Assembly (NCBI GenBank): GCA_020637295.1
Contig: JACJWF010000003.1
Location: 62,001-126,000, forward strand
Direction of reading: 5' to 3'
Origin: Acidimicrobiaceae bacterium
GTDB taxonomy: Bacteria > Actinomycetota > Acidimicrobiia > Acidimicrobiales > Ilumatobacteraceae
Length of the DNA stretch: 64,000 nt
The notes below the pieces were generated by a model. It saw nothing but the letters and a program-made list of their open reading frames with translations. It made no database searches and was not told where the DNA came from. Below are positions 26,701-34,876 of this stretch, one piece after another. The stretch's first letter is position 1. Every line of letters begins with the position of its first letter. Position numbers and translations under genes: made by a program.

Positions 26701-27878
26701 ACAGGCAGCGGAGCGATGCGGCCAAAGCGCCGCACGCAGCAGGATCACTCGGATGGTGGCTCACGGTCACCATCGTCACGGCGTTGGTGGCCGGGTACGC
26801 CTGGTCGCACCCCACCGTCGAAACCATGGATGTGCCGGCGACGTACACGTCCACCTACCACTTCTCCTATGACGGCGACATCCCGGCGGGCTCGGGTGTC
26901 TACAACGGCGACACGATGCGCTTCGGTGACCCCGTGTACCTGAAGGTGCTGGACCGCATCGACGTGGCCGTCGACTTCTCGTTCCTGGCAGCCTCCCTGG
27001 ACATCACGTCGGACAACGCTCAGCTCACCACGCAGGTGCTGCTGTCGTCCGACGCCGGCTGGTCGCGGCTGCTCGTCGACGAGCACCTGCCCTTCGAGGG
27101 CACCGCCGCCACGGCTCGCATCGGGGTCGATTTCGCTCAGGCCCAGCGGGTTGCCGCCGAGTTGGCGGACACCACGGGAGTCACCGGCGCCGTGCAGGTG
27201 GCCGTGGTCGTGGGCGTCACCTCCGACCTGACCATCGCCGGTCGCATCTCCGGCGGACCGCTGCGCCACGACGTGTCGGCAGCGACGCTGGTGTTCGACC
27301 TCGGCCCGGACGCCGCCACCGTTCACGGGTTCTCCCCGCTGGCCCCCGACGAAGTCGTCCAGGCCATCGAGAACGGCAGCCTCACCGGTGGAACCTCGCA
27401 AGCGGACACTGCAGCGGTGCAGTCCACAGCGACCACGGTCAATCAGATCGTCGACCATGACATGACCGTGTCGATCGGCGGCTGGAACATGGACATCCAC
27501 GGGCTGCGGACCGTCAGCCTCGTCGCCCTCGCCGTGTTCATGGGCGTGCTGATGTGGGGCGACATCTCCCTGTGGATCGCCCGCCGTCGTGGCGAGGCCG
27601 CCTACCTGGAGGCCCGCTTCGGTGCGGACATCCACACCGTCACCGACGTGCCGGCGGGGCTGGGTGCCGAGGCCGTGTGGCTGGGTTCGTTCGAGTCGCT
27701 CGCCGCCATGGCCGAGAACGCCGAGGCGGAGATCCTCCATCACCGCGGGTCCGAGCTCGACCGGTACTTCGTGTTCGACGGGCCGCGTGTCTACGCCTAC
27801 CTGGCAGAGCGCGCCGCCGCCGTCGACGACGCGCAGGACACGGCGACCACGGCACCGGCCGGGGGTGACCACGAATGA
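26697..27878 (+). CDS. DUF5305-type membrane protein
   Basis: The 393-residue product has an N-terminal membrane anchor (about residues 18-38), a large extracytoplasmic beta-rich region that begins YTSTYHFSYDGDIPAGSGVYNGD, a second membrane segment (about 270-290) and a cytoplasmic C-terminal domain of about 100 residues. This layout and the FSYDG...VYNGD stretch match DUF5305 proteins, which often sit beside SipW-type signal peptidases. Function unknown; it may assemble or anchor the exported proteins. It overlaps the peptidase gene at the start and the next small gene at the end (both ATGA), so the three are translationally coupled. Confidence 0.75.
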   Translation: MNRQRSDAAKAPHAAGSLGWWLTVTIVTALVAGYAWSHPTVETMDVPATYTSTYHFSYDGDIPAGSGVYNGDTMRFGDPVYLKVLDRIDVAVDFSFLAASLDITSDNAQLTTQVLLSSDAGWSRLLVDEHLPFEGTAATARIGVDFAQAQRVAAELADTTGVTGAVQVAVVVGVTSDLTIAGRISGGPLRHDVSAATLVFDLGPDAATVHGFSPLAPDEVVQAIENGSLTGGTSQADTAAVQSTATTVNQIVDHDMTVSIGGWNMDIHGLRTVSLVALAVFMGVLMWGDISLWIARRRGEAAYLEARFGADIHTVTDVPAGLGAEAVWLGSFESLAAMAENAEAEILHHRGSELDRYFVFDGPRVYAYLAERAAAVDDAQDTATTAPAGGDHE

Positions 27879-28222
27879 GCATTCACCTCGCTCGCTCACG
27901 CCGCAGCAGGCGTGCCCGCCGCCGGGTCGTCCTGGCCGGATTGGCGGTCATGGGCGCAGCGCTGGTGGTGACGGCTCACGCCGCCAACATCTCGGTCCAC
28001 GACAGCAATGTGGACATCGTCACCGACCTCCCAGGCCCGCCTCCCACCACCGCCCCGGCCGTCCCCGCCGTGGGCGACCCTGGTGGGAGCGGGCCGACTG
28101 CCACCGACCCGGTGACGACCGACCCGGCCACCACCACCTCGGCGCCGACCGACCCGGTGTCCACCAGCCCGGTGTCCACCGATCCGGCGACCACCGCGTC
28201 GCCGACCACTGTTCTCCCGTGA
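27875..28222 (+). CDS. Small exported Thr/Pro-rich protein
   Basis: The 115-residue product has an Arg-rich N-terminus, one hydrophobic segment and a likely signal cleavage site after VTAHA. The mature part begins ANISVHDSNVDIV and then becomes a low-complexity stretch of Pro, Thr, Ala, Asp and Ser with TDP repeats, typical of cell-wall-spanning or glycosylated linkers. There is no sortase motif. The start overlaps the DUF5305 gene by 4 nt (ATGA), which makes it the last gene of the secretion cluster. Its N-terminus recalls that of the first exported protein, so it may be a second substrate of the peptidase. Confidence 0.7.
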   Translation: MSIHLARSRRSRRARRRVVLAGLAVMGAALVVTAHAANISVHDSNVDIVTDLPGPPPTTAPAVPAVGDPGGSGPTATDPVTTDPATTTSAPTDPVSTSPVSTDPATTASPTTVLP

Positions 28223-28350
28223 CCGGACCTCTCATCGATGTTGTTCCGTGCCGGCTGTCACCGACTGTGTTTGCAGAAGCCACTTTGGGTGGCGAGCTTT
28301 CCTGCCGATGAACGAATGTCGGCACCGAGGATGCGATGGGAGGTCCGGCC

Positions 28351-29478
28351 GTGAATTTGAAGTCTGCGGCCCGGGCCCTCGGAGTGCATTACCAGACTGC
28401 GTATCGCTACGTCCGTGCCGGTGACCTGGTGGCCGTCCGTGTCGGCAACGGCTACGAAATCTCCGAATCGGCCGTCGAGATGCTTCGCTCCAGGTTGGAC
28501 GCGCAGGGCCACCTGGTCCACGCGGTGCACCCCCGCGCTGCGCCCGCGGCGTCGTTGGAGGACGAACTGAGGCTGGTGGTGGAGGCCACCACACTCAGCG
28601 CACGGCCCGCCTTCGAACTGATCACCCGGTGGCTCGCCGAGGAGTTCGGCGACACCTGCAACGTGCTCCTCGCCACGCAGGGCCGCTCACTGCAGTGCGC
28701 TGCCAGTTTCGACAAGGATGCCCAGCGGAGGGCGATCGTGGACGCCATGCTGTCGGCGTCGATGATGAAGGTGGCCCCGACCTTCGGCGTCGACGCGCTG
28801 CACACGGGACGGACGGAGGTCGTCCACCACGTGCCCGTGGCGACCGCGCTGGACTTCGTGCCAGAGCAGTTCCGTGAGTTCGCCGACCGTCTGCTGGTGC
28901 AGTCCTACGTCGCCGCGCCGCTGATCACCGGGGATGGCCGGACCAGGGGCGTGCTGATGCTGGTGCGCTTCCTGGGGGGTGCTCCGTACACGCCCGATGT
29001 CGTGCCGGTGGTGGAGCACCTGGCGGCCTCGGCCAGCCGGGCGTACGACCGGGCGCGTCATTACAGCGCTGCATGGGTGGGGCGGGAGAACCTGCACAGC
29101 AGCCTCCAGCAGTTGGCCGCGATGGACCTCGACGCCCCCGTGGATGCGGTGGCCGACACCGTGATCGGGCTGCTCACGCCGGGTATTCCTGAGGCGGTGT
29201 ACTCGCCCGACCACCGCCTGGTCGCCGCCAACACCGCGTTCATGGAGCGCAGTTGCGGCCCGGAGATGGACGCGGCTGCCTGGCAGCGGTTGCTGGTTGG
29301 CCCGGTGGACTATGCCACCACGACGGACGGCTGCCGGACCGACTCGATCGCGCAGTGGGGAGTGGTCCGTCGCCCCGACGGCACGCCCTACGCCGTGGTG
29401 GTCGTGGGTGAGCCGCCCGACGAGGTGCCCGTCTTCCCGCAGCTCGCGATCGCGGTGCCCGGGGTTGCCGCGCGCTGA
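28351..29478 (+). CDS. HTH (excisionase/MerR-like) and GAF domain regulator
   Basis: A probable DNA-binding regulator of 375 residues. The first 45 residues (LKSAARALGVHYQTAYRYVRAGDLVAVRVG) form an excisionase-family helix-turn-helix. The middle (about residues 85-240) looks like a GAF sensor domain. The C-terminal part from about 265 to the end has a PAS-like pattern (EAVYSPDHRLVAANTAFMERS). I prefer the GTG at 28351 because GGGAGG lies 7 nt upstream; the ATG at 28336 overlaps that Shine-Dalgarno sequence and would add five residues. It is a single gene after the secretion cluster, which it may control. The putative promoter of the rplC operon overlaps its 3' end. Confidence 0.75.
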   Translation: MNLKSAARALGVHYQTAYRYVRAGDLVAVRVGNGYEISESAVEMLRSRLDAQGHLVHAVHPRAAPAASLEDELRLVVEATTLSARPAFELITRWLAEEFGDTCNVLLATQGRSLQCAASFDKDAQRRAIVDAMLSASMMKVAPTFGVDALHTGRTEVVHHVPVATALDFVPEQFREFADRLLVQSYVAAPLITGDGRTRGVLMLVRFLGGAPYTPDVVPVVEHLAASASRAYDRARHYSAAWVGRENLHSSLQQLAAMDLDAPVDAVADTVIGLLTPGIPEAVYSPDHRLVAANTAFMERSCGPEMDAAAWQRLLVGPVDYATTTDGCRTDSIAQWGVVRRPDGTPYAVVVVGEPPDEVPVFPQLAIAVPGVAAR

Positions 29479-29494
29479 CCAGCACCGATAGAGT
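29465..29494 (+). promoter_or_regulatory. Candidate promoter of the rplC operon
   Basis: TTGCCG (29465-29470) and TAGAGT (29489-29494) are separated by 18 nt. Each matches the sigma-70-type consensus at four of six positions. It overlaps the stop of the HTH-GAF gene and would give a leader of about 180 nt before rplC. The operon needs a promoter here because rpsJ is 28 kb away. Prediction only. Confidence 0.4.
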
Positions 29495-29594
29495 TTCGTC
29501 CTTGTGCGTACCGCCTGGTGCGCGTCAATCGAAGTCGGGCAGGTCCCCAACACGGCTCCGGCCGGGGAAACCGCACGGCGACAACCGAATCCGG

Positions 29595-29624
29595 TGCTCC
29601 GCCGGCCGTCTGGCCTGCGGAGCA
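29595..29624 (+). promoter_or_regulatory. Leader hairpin upstream of rplC
   Basis: An 8-bp stem (TGCTCCGC at 29595-29602, GCGGAGCA at 29617-29624) with an inner GGCC/GGCC stem around a GTCT loop lies 55 nt before the rplC start. It could be an attenuator or a ribosomal-protein binding site, as S10-type leaders in other bacteria bind L4. No match to a known leader family is claimed. Confidence 0.45.
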
Positions 29625-29679
29625 TTTGCGTGTAATCCAGATGCCCGGTCCGCCGGGTCCGACCGAAAAGGCTGCCGAC

Positions 29680-30315
29680 ATGGCACTCAAAGCGATCGTG
29701 GGCGAGAAAGTCGCCATGAGCCAGGTGTGGGTGAACGACAGGGTCGTTCCCGTCACCGTGCTCCGCGTCGAGCCGGCTCGCATCGTGCAGGTGAAGACCA
29801 CCGAGCGCGACGGCTACACCGCGCTCCAGGTCACCTACGGCCACAAGGATGCGAAGAAGCTCACCAAGCCCGAAGCGGGCCACTTCCAGAAGGCCGGCGT
29901 GGAGCCGGGCCGTCGCGTGGTGGAACTGCGGCTGGACAGCGTGGACGGCTTCGAAGTGGGCCAGGAGATCACGGTGGACACCCTCGCCCAGGGCGAGCGT
30001 GTAGACGTCACGGCCGTCAGCCGTGGCAAGGGCTTCGCCGGCACGATGAAGCGTCACAACTTCGCCGGCCAGGGGGCCAGCCACGGTAACCACAAGCACC
30101 ACCGTGCGCCGGGCTCCATCGGCTCCTGCAGCTTCCCGGGCCGCGTGTTCAAGGGCCTGAAGATGGCCGGGCACATGGGCCACGAGCAGGTCACCACCCT
30201 GAACCTCGAGGTCGTCGAGGCCGACACCGAGCGCAACCTGCTGCTCGTCAAGGGCTCCGTCCCCGGCCCGAACGGCGGGGTTGTCATCGTCCGCAACGCA
30301 GTGAAGGGGAAGTGA
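29680..30315 (+). CDS. rplC: 50S ribosomal protein L3
   Basis: L3 binds 23S rRNA near the peptidyl-transferase centre. The 211-residue product shows the conserved loop GKGFAGTMKRHNFAGQGASHGNH near residues 118-140 and the usual gene order (rplD follows after 4 nt). The ATG at 29680 gives the family start MALKAIVGEKVAMSQVW; upstream in-frame starts would add 54 unrelated residues. Normally it directly follows rpsJ; here it is the first ribosomal gene after the 28-kb insertion and has its own leader. Confidence 0.97.
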   Translation: MALKAIVGEKVAMSQVWVNDRVVPVTVLRVEPARIVQVKTTERDGYTALQVTYGHKDAKKLTKPEAGHFQKAGVEPGRRVVELRLDSVDGFEVGQEITVDTLAQGERVDVTAVSRGKGFAGTMKRHNFAGQGASHGNHKHHRAPGSIGSCSFPGRVFKGLKMAGHMGHEQVTTLNLEVVEADTERNLLLVKGSVPGPNGGVVIVRNAVKGK

Positions 30316-30319
30316 CCTG

Positions 30320-31225
30320 ATGGCCAGCGTCACCATGAAGACCTCTGGCGGCAAGGACGCCGGCTCGCTGGAGCTCGACGCCGACGTGTTCGGCATCCAG
30401 CCCAACGTGCCCGTCATGCACCAGGTGGTCACCGCCCAGCTCGCCGCCCGCCGGGCCGGCACCCAGAGCACCAAGACCCGCGCCGAGGTGTCGGGTGGCG
30501 GCAAGAAGCCGTTCAAGCAGAAGGGCACGGGCAACGCCCGCCAGGGCTCCATCCGTGCGCCGCACTACAGCGGTGGTGGCGTGGCCCTCGGGCCCAAGCC
30601 CCGCAAGTACGACCAGAAGACCCCCAAGAAGATGATCAAGCTCGCCCTGCGCTCGGCCCTCAGCGACCGCGCCGCCGAGGGCAAGGTCGTGGTCGTCGAG
30701 GAGTGGGGCTGGGACGCCCCGAAGACCAAGCAGGCCGTGTCGGCGCTGTCGGCCCTGGGGGTGGACGGCAAGGCGCTGGTGGTGGTGGACACCAACGACG
30801 TCAACGCCATCCGCAGCTTCCTCAACCTGCCCCAGGTGCAGCTCATCGAGGTCGGCGAACTGAACGCCTACGACGTGCTGTGCAACGACTACGTCGTGTT
30901 CACCAAGGCCACCCTGCCGTCCGGCCAGCCCATCGGCGCCGCCAAGGTCGCCCCGGCCAGTGCGTCGGCGGAAGGGCCGTTCGGCGCCGGCAGCCATGGC
31001 GCCACCGAGGACGGCGAGGCGCCCGAGGGCTTCGACATCAAGGGCAACGCCGACTCGATGCTGTACCACCTCCCGGGCAGCCGCTACTACGAGGCCACCA
31101 TCGCCGAGGCCTGGTTCGCCACCGAGGAGGCCGCCAAGGCCGCCGGGTTCAAGAAGGCCGGCAGCCGGGCCAAGAAAGACGACGCGGCCGAGGCCGCCGA
31201 CGACACCAGCGAAACGAGCGAGTGA
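30320..31225 (+). CDS. rplD: 50S ribosomal protein L4 with extra C-terminal domain
   Basis: L4 lines the exit tunnel of the 50S subunit. Residues 1-210 are a standard L4, with the tunnel loop GGGKKPFKQKGTGNARQG near 59-76. The protein is 301 residues long, about 90 more than usual. After a Gly/Ala-rich linker a compact segment (about 235-285) reads DIKGNADSMLYHLPGSRYYE and later WFATEEAAKAAGFKKAG. This resembles the small domain annotated as sunset domain in other secreted or DNA-linked proteins. A charged tail follows. The stop overlaps the rplW start (TGATG). The core assignment is certain; the domain comparison is tentative. Confidence 0.97.
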   Translation: MASVTMKTSGGKDAGSLELDADVFGIQPNVPVMHQVVTAQLAARRAGTQSTKTRAEVSGGGKKPFKQKGTGNARQGSIRAPHYSGGGVALGPKPRKYDQKTPKKMIKLALRSALSDRAAEGKVVVVEEWGWDAPKTKQAVSALSALGVDGKALVVVDTNDVNAIRSFLNLPQVQLIEVGELNAYDVLCNDYVVFTKATLPSGQPIGAAKVAPASASAEGPFGAGSHGATEDGEAPEGFDIKGNADSMLYHLPGSRYYEATIAEAWFATEEAAKAAGFKKAGSRAKKDDAAEAADDTSETSE

Positions 31226-31515
31226 TGAAGGATCCCCGCGACATCATCCTGGCACCCGTGGTGTCGGAGAAGAGCTACGCCCTCATGGAGCAGGGCGTCT
31301 ACACGTTCAAGGTGCACCCGAGCGCCAGCAAGCCCGAGATCCACGACGCCGTCGAGGCCATCTGGGGCGTGAAGGTGGCCAAGGTCAACACGCTGAACCG
31401 CAAGGGCAAGGTCAGCCGTGCCCGGCGCAGCAACCGCACCGGCAGCAAGCCCGACACCAAGCGGGCCATCGTCACCCTGGCAGCGGGCAACGAGATCCCG
31501 CTGTTCGAGAACTGA
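31225..31515 (+). CDS. rplW: 50S ribosomal protein L23
   Basis: L23 sits at the tunnel exit and docks trigger factor and SRP. The 96-residue product has the usual start (DPRDIILAPVVSEKSYALME) and the conserved segment VEAIWGVKVAKVNTLNRKGK. The ATG overlaps the rplD stop by one base. Length and sequence are normal. Confidence 0.97.
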   Translation: MKDPRDIILAPVVSEKSYALMEQGVYTFKVHPSASKPEIHDAVEAIWGVKVAKVNTLNRKGKVSRARRSNRTGSKPDTKRAIVTLAAGNEIPLFEN

Positions 31516-31526
31516 GGCGCATCACC

Positions 31527-32366
31527 ATGGCCATTCGTTCCCGCAAGCCCACGAGCGCCGGTCGTCGTTTCCAGACGACCTCGACGTTCGGCGAGATCAC
31601 CAAGACCTCGCCGGAGCGCACGCTCACCGCCCCGCTCAGCAAGAGCGGCGGCCGCAACGCCTACGGTCGCAAGACCTCCCGCCACCGCGGTGGTGGGCAC
31701 AAGCGGCAGTACCGCCTGGTGGACTTCAAGCGCACCAAGGACGGCGTCACCGCCAAGGTCGCCGCCATCGAGTACGACCCGAACCGCACCTGCCGCATCG
31801 CCCTCCTGCACTACGCAGACGGCGAGAAGGCGTACATCCTGGCCCCCAAGGGCCTCAACGTGGGCGACCACGTGCAGAGCGGCCAGCACGCCGACATCAA
31901 GCCGGGCAACGCCCTGCCGCTGCGCTTCATCCCGGTCGGTACCACCGTGCACAACGTCGAGCTGCGCCCTGGTGGCGGCGGCAAGATGGGCCGCTCGGCC
32001 GGCATGGCCGTCCAGCTGGTGGCCAAGGAGGGCGAGTTCGCCACACTGCGCCTGCCCAGCACGGAGATGCGCCGCGTGCTCATCGACTGCCGGGCCACCG
32101 TCGGTGAGGTCGGCAACAGCGAGCACGAGCTGCTGAAGGTCGGCAAGGCCGGCCGCAACCGCTGGAAGGGCATCCGCCCGCAGACCCGTGGTGTCGCCAT
32201 GAACCCGGTGGACCACCCGCTCGGTGGTGGCGAGGGCCGCACCTCTGGTGGCCGTCCGGCCGTGTCCCCGTGGGGCAAGCCGGAGGGCGTCCGCACCCGC
32301 AACACCAACAAGCCGTCGCAGAAGCTGATCGTGCGCCGCCGGCGCACGTCGAAGGGCCGGAGGTAA
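31527..32366 (+). CDS. rplB: 50S ribosomal protein L2
   Basis: L2 is needed for subunit joining and peptidyl-transferase activity. The 279-residue product is of standard length. It carries the conserved GGRNAYGRKTSRHRGGGHKR region near residue 45 and the C-terminal motif RGVAMNPVDHPLGGGEGR with the functionally important His. The ATG at 31527 lies 11 nt after rplW. No unusual extension is seen. Confidence 0.98.
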   Translation: MAIRSRKPTSAGRRFQTTSTFGEITKTSPERTLTAPLSKSGGRNAYGRKTSRHRGGGHKRQYRLVDFKRTKDGVTAKVAAIEYDPNRTCRIALLHYADGEKAYILAPKGLNVGDHVQSGQHADIKPGNALPLRFIPVGTTVHNVELRPGGGGKMGRSAGMAVQLVAKEGEFATLRLPSTEMRRVLIDCRATVGEVGNSEHELLKVGKAGRNRWKGIRPQTRGVAMNPVDHPLGGGEGRTSGGRPAVSPWGKPEGVRTRNTNKPSQKLIVRRRRTSKGRR

Positions 32367-32372
32367 GAGGCC

Positions 32373-32657
32373 ATGTCGCGCAGCCTGAAGAAGGGCCCGT
32401 TCGTCGACGACCACCTGCTGAAGAAGGTGGACGACCAGAACGCGGCCGGTGAGCGCAAGGTCATCAAGACCTGGAGCCGCCGCAGCACCATCATCCCCGA
32501 CATGGTCGGGCACACCATCGCCGTCCACGACGGCCGCAAGCACGTGCCGGTGTACGTCACCGAGAGCATGGTCGGTCACAAGCTCGGCGAGTTCAGCCCG
32601 ACGCGGACCTTCAAGTACCACGCCGGCCAGGAGAAGAACTCGAAGGGTCGCCGCTGA
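32373..32657 (+). CDS. rpsS: 30S ribosomal protein S19
   Basis: S19 lies in the head of the 30S subunit and contacts S13 and the A-site tRNA. The 94-residue product starts MSRSLKKGPFVDDHLLKKV and contains RRSTIIPDMVGHTIAVHDGR and the LGEFSPTRTF motif. Gene order and length are standard; its stop shares one base with the rplV start. Confidence 0.97.
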   Translation: MSRSLKKGPFVDDHLLKKVDDQNAAGERKVIKTWSRRSTIIPDMVGHTIAVHDGRKHVPVYVTESMVGHKLGEFSPTRTFKYHAGQEKNSKGRR

Positions 32658-33361
32658 TGACTGGTCCCAAGCTCAACGAGAAGTCGTTCGTCGCCGGCGA
32701 GCGCAGCGGCACCAAGGCCAGCGCCAAGTACGTGCGCATGTCGGCCAGCAAGGTCCGCGCCGTGCTCGACCTCATCCGTGGCCTGCCGGTGCGCAACGCC
32801 GACGAGGTGCTGCAGTTCACCGACAAGGAGGCCGCCGTGGCCGTCCGCAAGGTGCTCGCCAGCGCAGTCGCCAACGCGGTACACAACGACGAGCAGGATG
32901 CCGACGAGCTGTACGTCCGGGCGTGCTTCGCCGACGAGGGCCCGACGCTCAAGCGGTTCACCCCGCGAGCCCGTGGCCGCGCCGGCCGGATCAACAAGCG
33001 CACCGCCCACATCACCGTCGTGGTCGATCGCATGGACGACGACCGCATCGAGGTCGTGCAGAACCGTGAGGCCCGCCGCACCGCCGCCGGTCGCCGCCGT
33101 GGCGCCGCCGCGACGGGTGCTGCCGGCCGCCGCGCCCGTGTGGAGCGCAGCCGCCAGCGCGCCCAGGCCATCAAGGGTGGCGAGGACACCGAGTCCACCG
33201 TCTCCGAGGAGACCGAGGCCGACGACGAGCTCGTCGACCAGGTGGACGAGGACGCGGTGGAGCAGACCGAAGCCGTGACCGAGGGCGCCGAGGGAGGCGC
33301 CGGCGACGAGTCGCAGTCCGACGCAGGCGACAGCGATGCGGACGCCAAGGAGGACAACTGA
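32657..33361 (+). CDS. rplV: 50S ribosomal protein L22 with long acidic tail
   Basis: L22 reaches into the exit tunnel. Residues 20-135 are the usual L22 core, including the hairpin RFTPRARGRAGRINKRTAH and the VRMSASKVRAVLDLIRG helix. The product has 234 residues, about 100 more than typical. The extension first has an Arg/Ala-rich stretch (about 140-170) and then a very acidic Glu/Asp tail to the end, probably disordered. The start overlaps the rpsS stop (TGATG) and rpsC follows after 1 nt. The core is certain; the role of the tail is unknown. Confidence 0.97.
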   Translation: MTGPKLNEKSFVAGERSGTKASAKYVRMSASKVRAVLDLIRGLPVRNADEVLQFTDKEAAVAVRKVLASAVANAVHNDEQDADELYVRACFADEGPTLKRFTPRARGRAGRINKRTAHITVVVDRMDDDRIEVVQNREARRTAAGRRRGAAATGAAGRRARVERSRQRAQAIKGGEDTESTVSEETEADDELVDQVDEDAVEQTEAVTEGAEGGAGDESQSDAGDSDADAKEDN

Positions 33362-33362
33362 A

Positions 33363-34238
33363 ATGGGCCAGAAGATCAACCCCTACGGCTTCCGTCTCGG
33401 TGTCACCACCGACTGGAAGAGCCGCTGGTTCAGCGAGCGCGACTACAAGGACTACCTCACCGAGGACTGGAAGATCCGCCGTGCGCTGATGGCCCGGCTG
33501 GAGTCCGCCGCCGTCAGCCGCATCGAGATCGAGCGCACCCGCGACAAGGTGCGGGTGGACATCCACACCGCTCGCCCAGGCATCGTCATCGGTCGCCGCG
33601 GCGCCCAGGCCGACGAGCTGCGTGCGCTGCTCACCCAGCTCACCGGCAACCCGAAGGTGCAGCTGAACATCGTCGAGATCAAGACCCCCGAGCTCGACGC
33701 GGCGCTCATCGCCCAGGGCGTGGCCGACCAGCTGGTCAACCGCATCGCCTTCCGCCGGGCCATGAAGCGCGCCGTGCAGAACGCCCAGAAGGCCGGCGCA
33801 CTCGGCATCCGGGTGCAGTGTTCGGGCCGTCTCGGCGGCGCCGAGATGAGCCGCACGGAGTGGTACCGCGAGGGCCGCGTTCCGCTGCACACCCTGCGCG
33901 CCGACATCGACTACGGCATGCGTGAGGCCCGCACCTCCAGCGGCCGCGTGGGTGTGAAGGTGTGGATCTACAAGGGCGACGTGGTGCCCTACAAGGCCCA
34001 GACCGAGGACAAGATCAGCCGTGAGGCCGCCATGGCCGTCGGCGAGGCCGCCGGGCTCGGCGCGCCGCGCAAGGTCGTGTCGTCCGGCGCTCGCCGCAAG
34101 GAAGAGGTCGAGGAAGCTGCTCCGCTGGTGAAGGAAGCGGATCCGGAGCTGGAGAAGCTGCTCGACGAGGAAGAAGAGATCGCTCGCCGTACGCACGGCG
34201 CGGCGCACGAAGCCCCGCACTTCCGTGGGGAGGACTGA
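33363..34238 (+). CDS. rpsC: 30S ribosomal protein S3
   Basis: S3 forms part of the mRNA entry channel of the 30S head. The 291-residue product contains the start MGQKINPYGFRLGVTTDWKS, the KH-domain motif GIVIGRRGAQADELR and the C-terminal domain around GRLGGAEMSRTEWYREGRVP. It is longer than many S3 proteins because of a Lys/Glu-rich tail of about 60 residues (AARRK-like stretch, then acidic). The ATG at 33363 is 1 nt after rplV. Confidence 0.98.
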   Translation: MGQKINPYGFRLGVTTDWKSRWFSERDYKDYLTEDWKIRRALMARLESAAVSRIEIERTRDKVRVDIHTARPGIVIGRRGAQADELRALLTQLTGNPKVQLNIVEIKTPELDAALIAQGVADQLVNRIAFRRAMKRAVQNAQKAGALGIRVQCSGRLGGAEMSRTEWYREGRVPLHTLRADIDYGMREARTSSGRVGVKVWIYKGDVVPYKAQTEDKISREAAMAVGEAAGLGAPRKVVSSGARRKEEVEEAAPLVKEADPELEKLLDEEEEIARRTHGAAHEAPHFRGED

Positions 34239-34241
34239 CCC

Positions 34242-34658
34242 ATGTTGATGCCCCGCAAAGTCGCACACCGCAAGCACCAGCGTGGCCGTACCGGTGGTAT
34301 GGCCAAGGGTGGCACCTCGCTGGCCTTCGGCGAGTACGGCATCCAGGCGCTCGAGCCGGGCTGGCTGACCGCCCGCCAGATCGAGGCCGCCCGTATCGCC
34401 ATGACCCGCGCCATCAAGCGTGGTGGCAAGGTCTGGATCAACATCTTCCCGGACAAGCCGGTCACCAAGAAGCCGGCCGAGACCCGCATGGGCTCGGGCA
34501 AGGGCAACCCGGAGTTCTGGGTGGCCGTCGTCAAGCCGGGCCGGGTGCTGTTCGAGCTGTCGTTCCCCAACGAGGAGACCGCCAAGGCCGCCCTCAACAA
34601 GGCGATCCAGAAGCTGCCGATCAAGGCCCGCATCATCACCCGTGAGGAGGCGTTCTGA
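34242..34658 (+). CDS. rplP: 50S ribosomal protein L16
   Basis: L16 helps to position A-site tRNA in the 50S subunit. The 138-residue product starts MLMPRKVAHRKHQRGRTGG and contains the conserved GYGIQALEPGWLT-like segment and the MGSGKGNPEFWVAVVKPGR motif. It has the normal length and shares one base with rpmC. Confidence 0.97.
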   Translation: MLMPRKVAHRKHQRGRTGGMAKGGTSLAFGEYGIQALEPGWLTARQIEAARIAMTRAIKRGGKVWINIFPDKPVTKKPAETRMGSGKGNPEFWVAVVKPGRVLFELSFPNEETAKAALNKAIQKLPIKARIITREEAF

Positions 34659-34876
34659 TGGCTGCCAAGAGCAACGCAGAGCTGAAGGAAATGGCCCTCG
34701 GCGACCTCGTCGAGGAGCTCCGGGCCACCAAGCAGGAGGCGCTGAACCTGCGCTTCCGCAACGCCACCGGCCAGCTCGACAACAACGCCGAGATCCAGAA
34801 GGTGCGCCGGCAGATCGCCCGCATCAACACCCATATCCGTGCCCGCGAGATCGAGCTGGCAGAGGCAGGCAAGTGA
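34658..34876 (+). CDS. rpmC: 50S ribosomal protein L29
   Basis: L29 is a small helical protein at the tunnel exit. The 72-residue product has the family pattern (ELKEMALGDLVEELRATKQE, LNLRFRNATGQLDN, VRRQIARINTHIRAREIE). Both ends overlap the neighbouring genes by one base (TGATG). Confidence 0.96.
   Translation: MAAKSNAELKEMALGDLVEELRATKQEALNLRFRNATGQLDNNAEIQKVRRQIARINTHIRAREIELAEAGK

Noticed and set aside
1134..29679. Integrase, transposase, tRNA or attachment-site repeats bounding the inserted region
   Set aside because: No such gene was found on either strand, and I could not see a convincing direct repeat at both edges by reading. A computed repeat search would be needed to exclude short ones.
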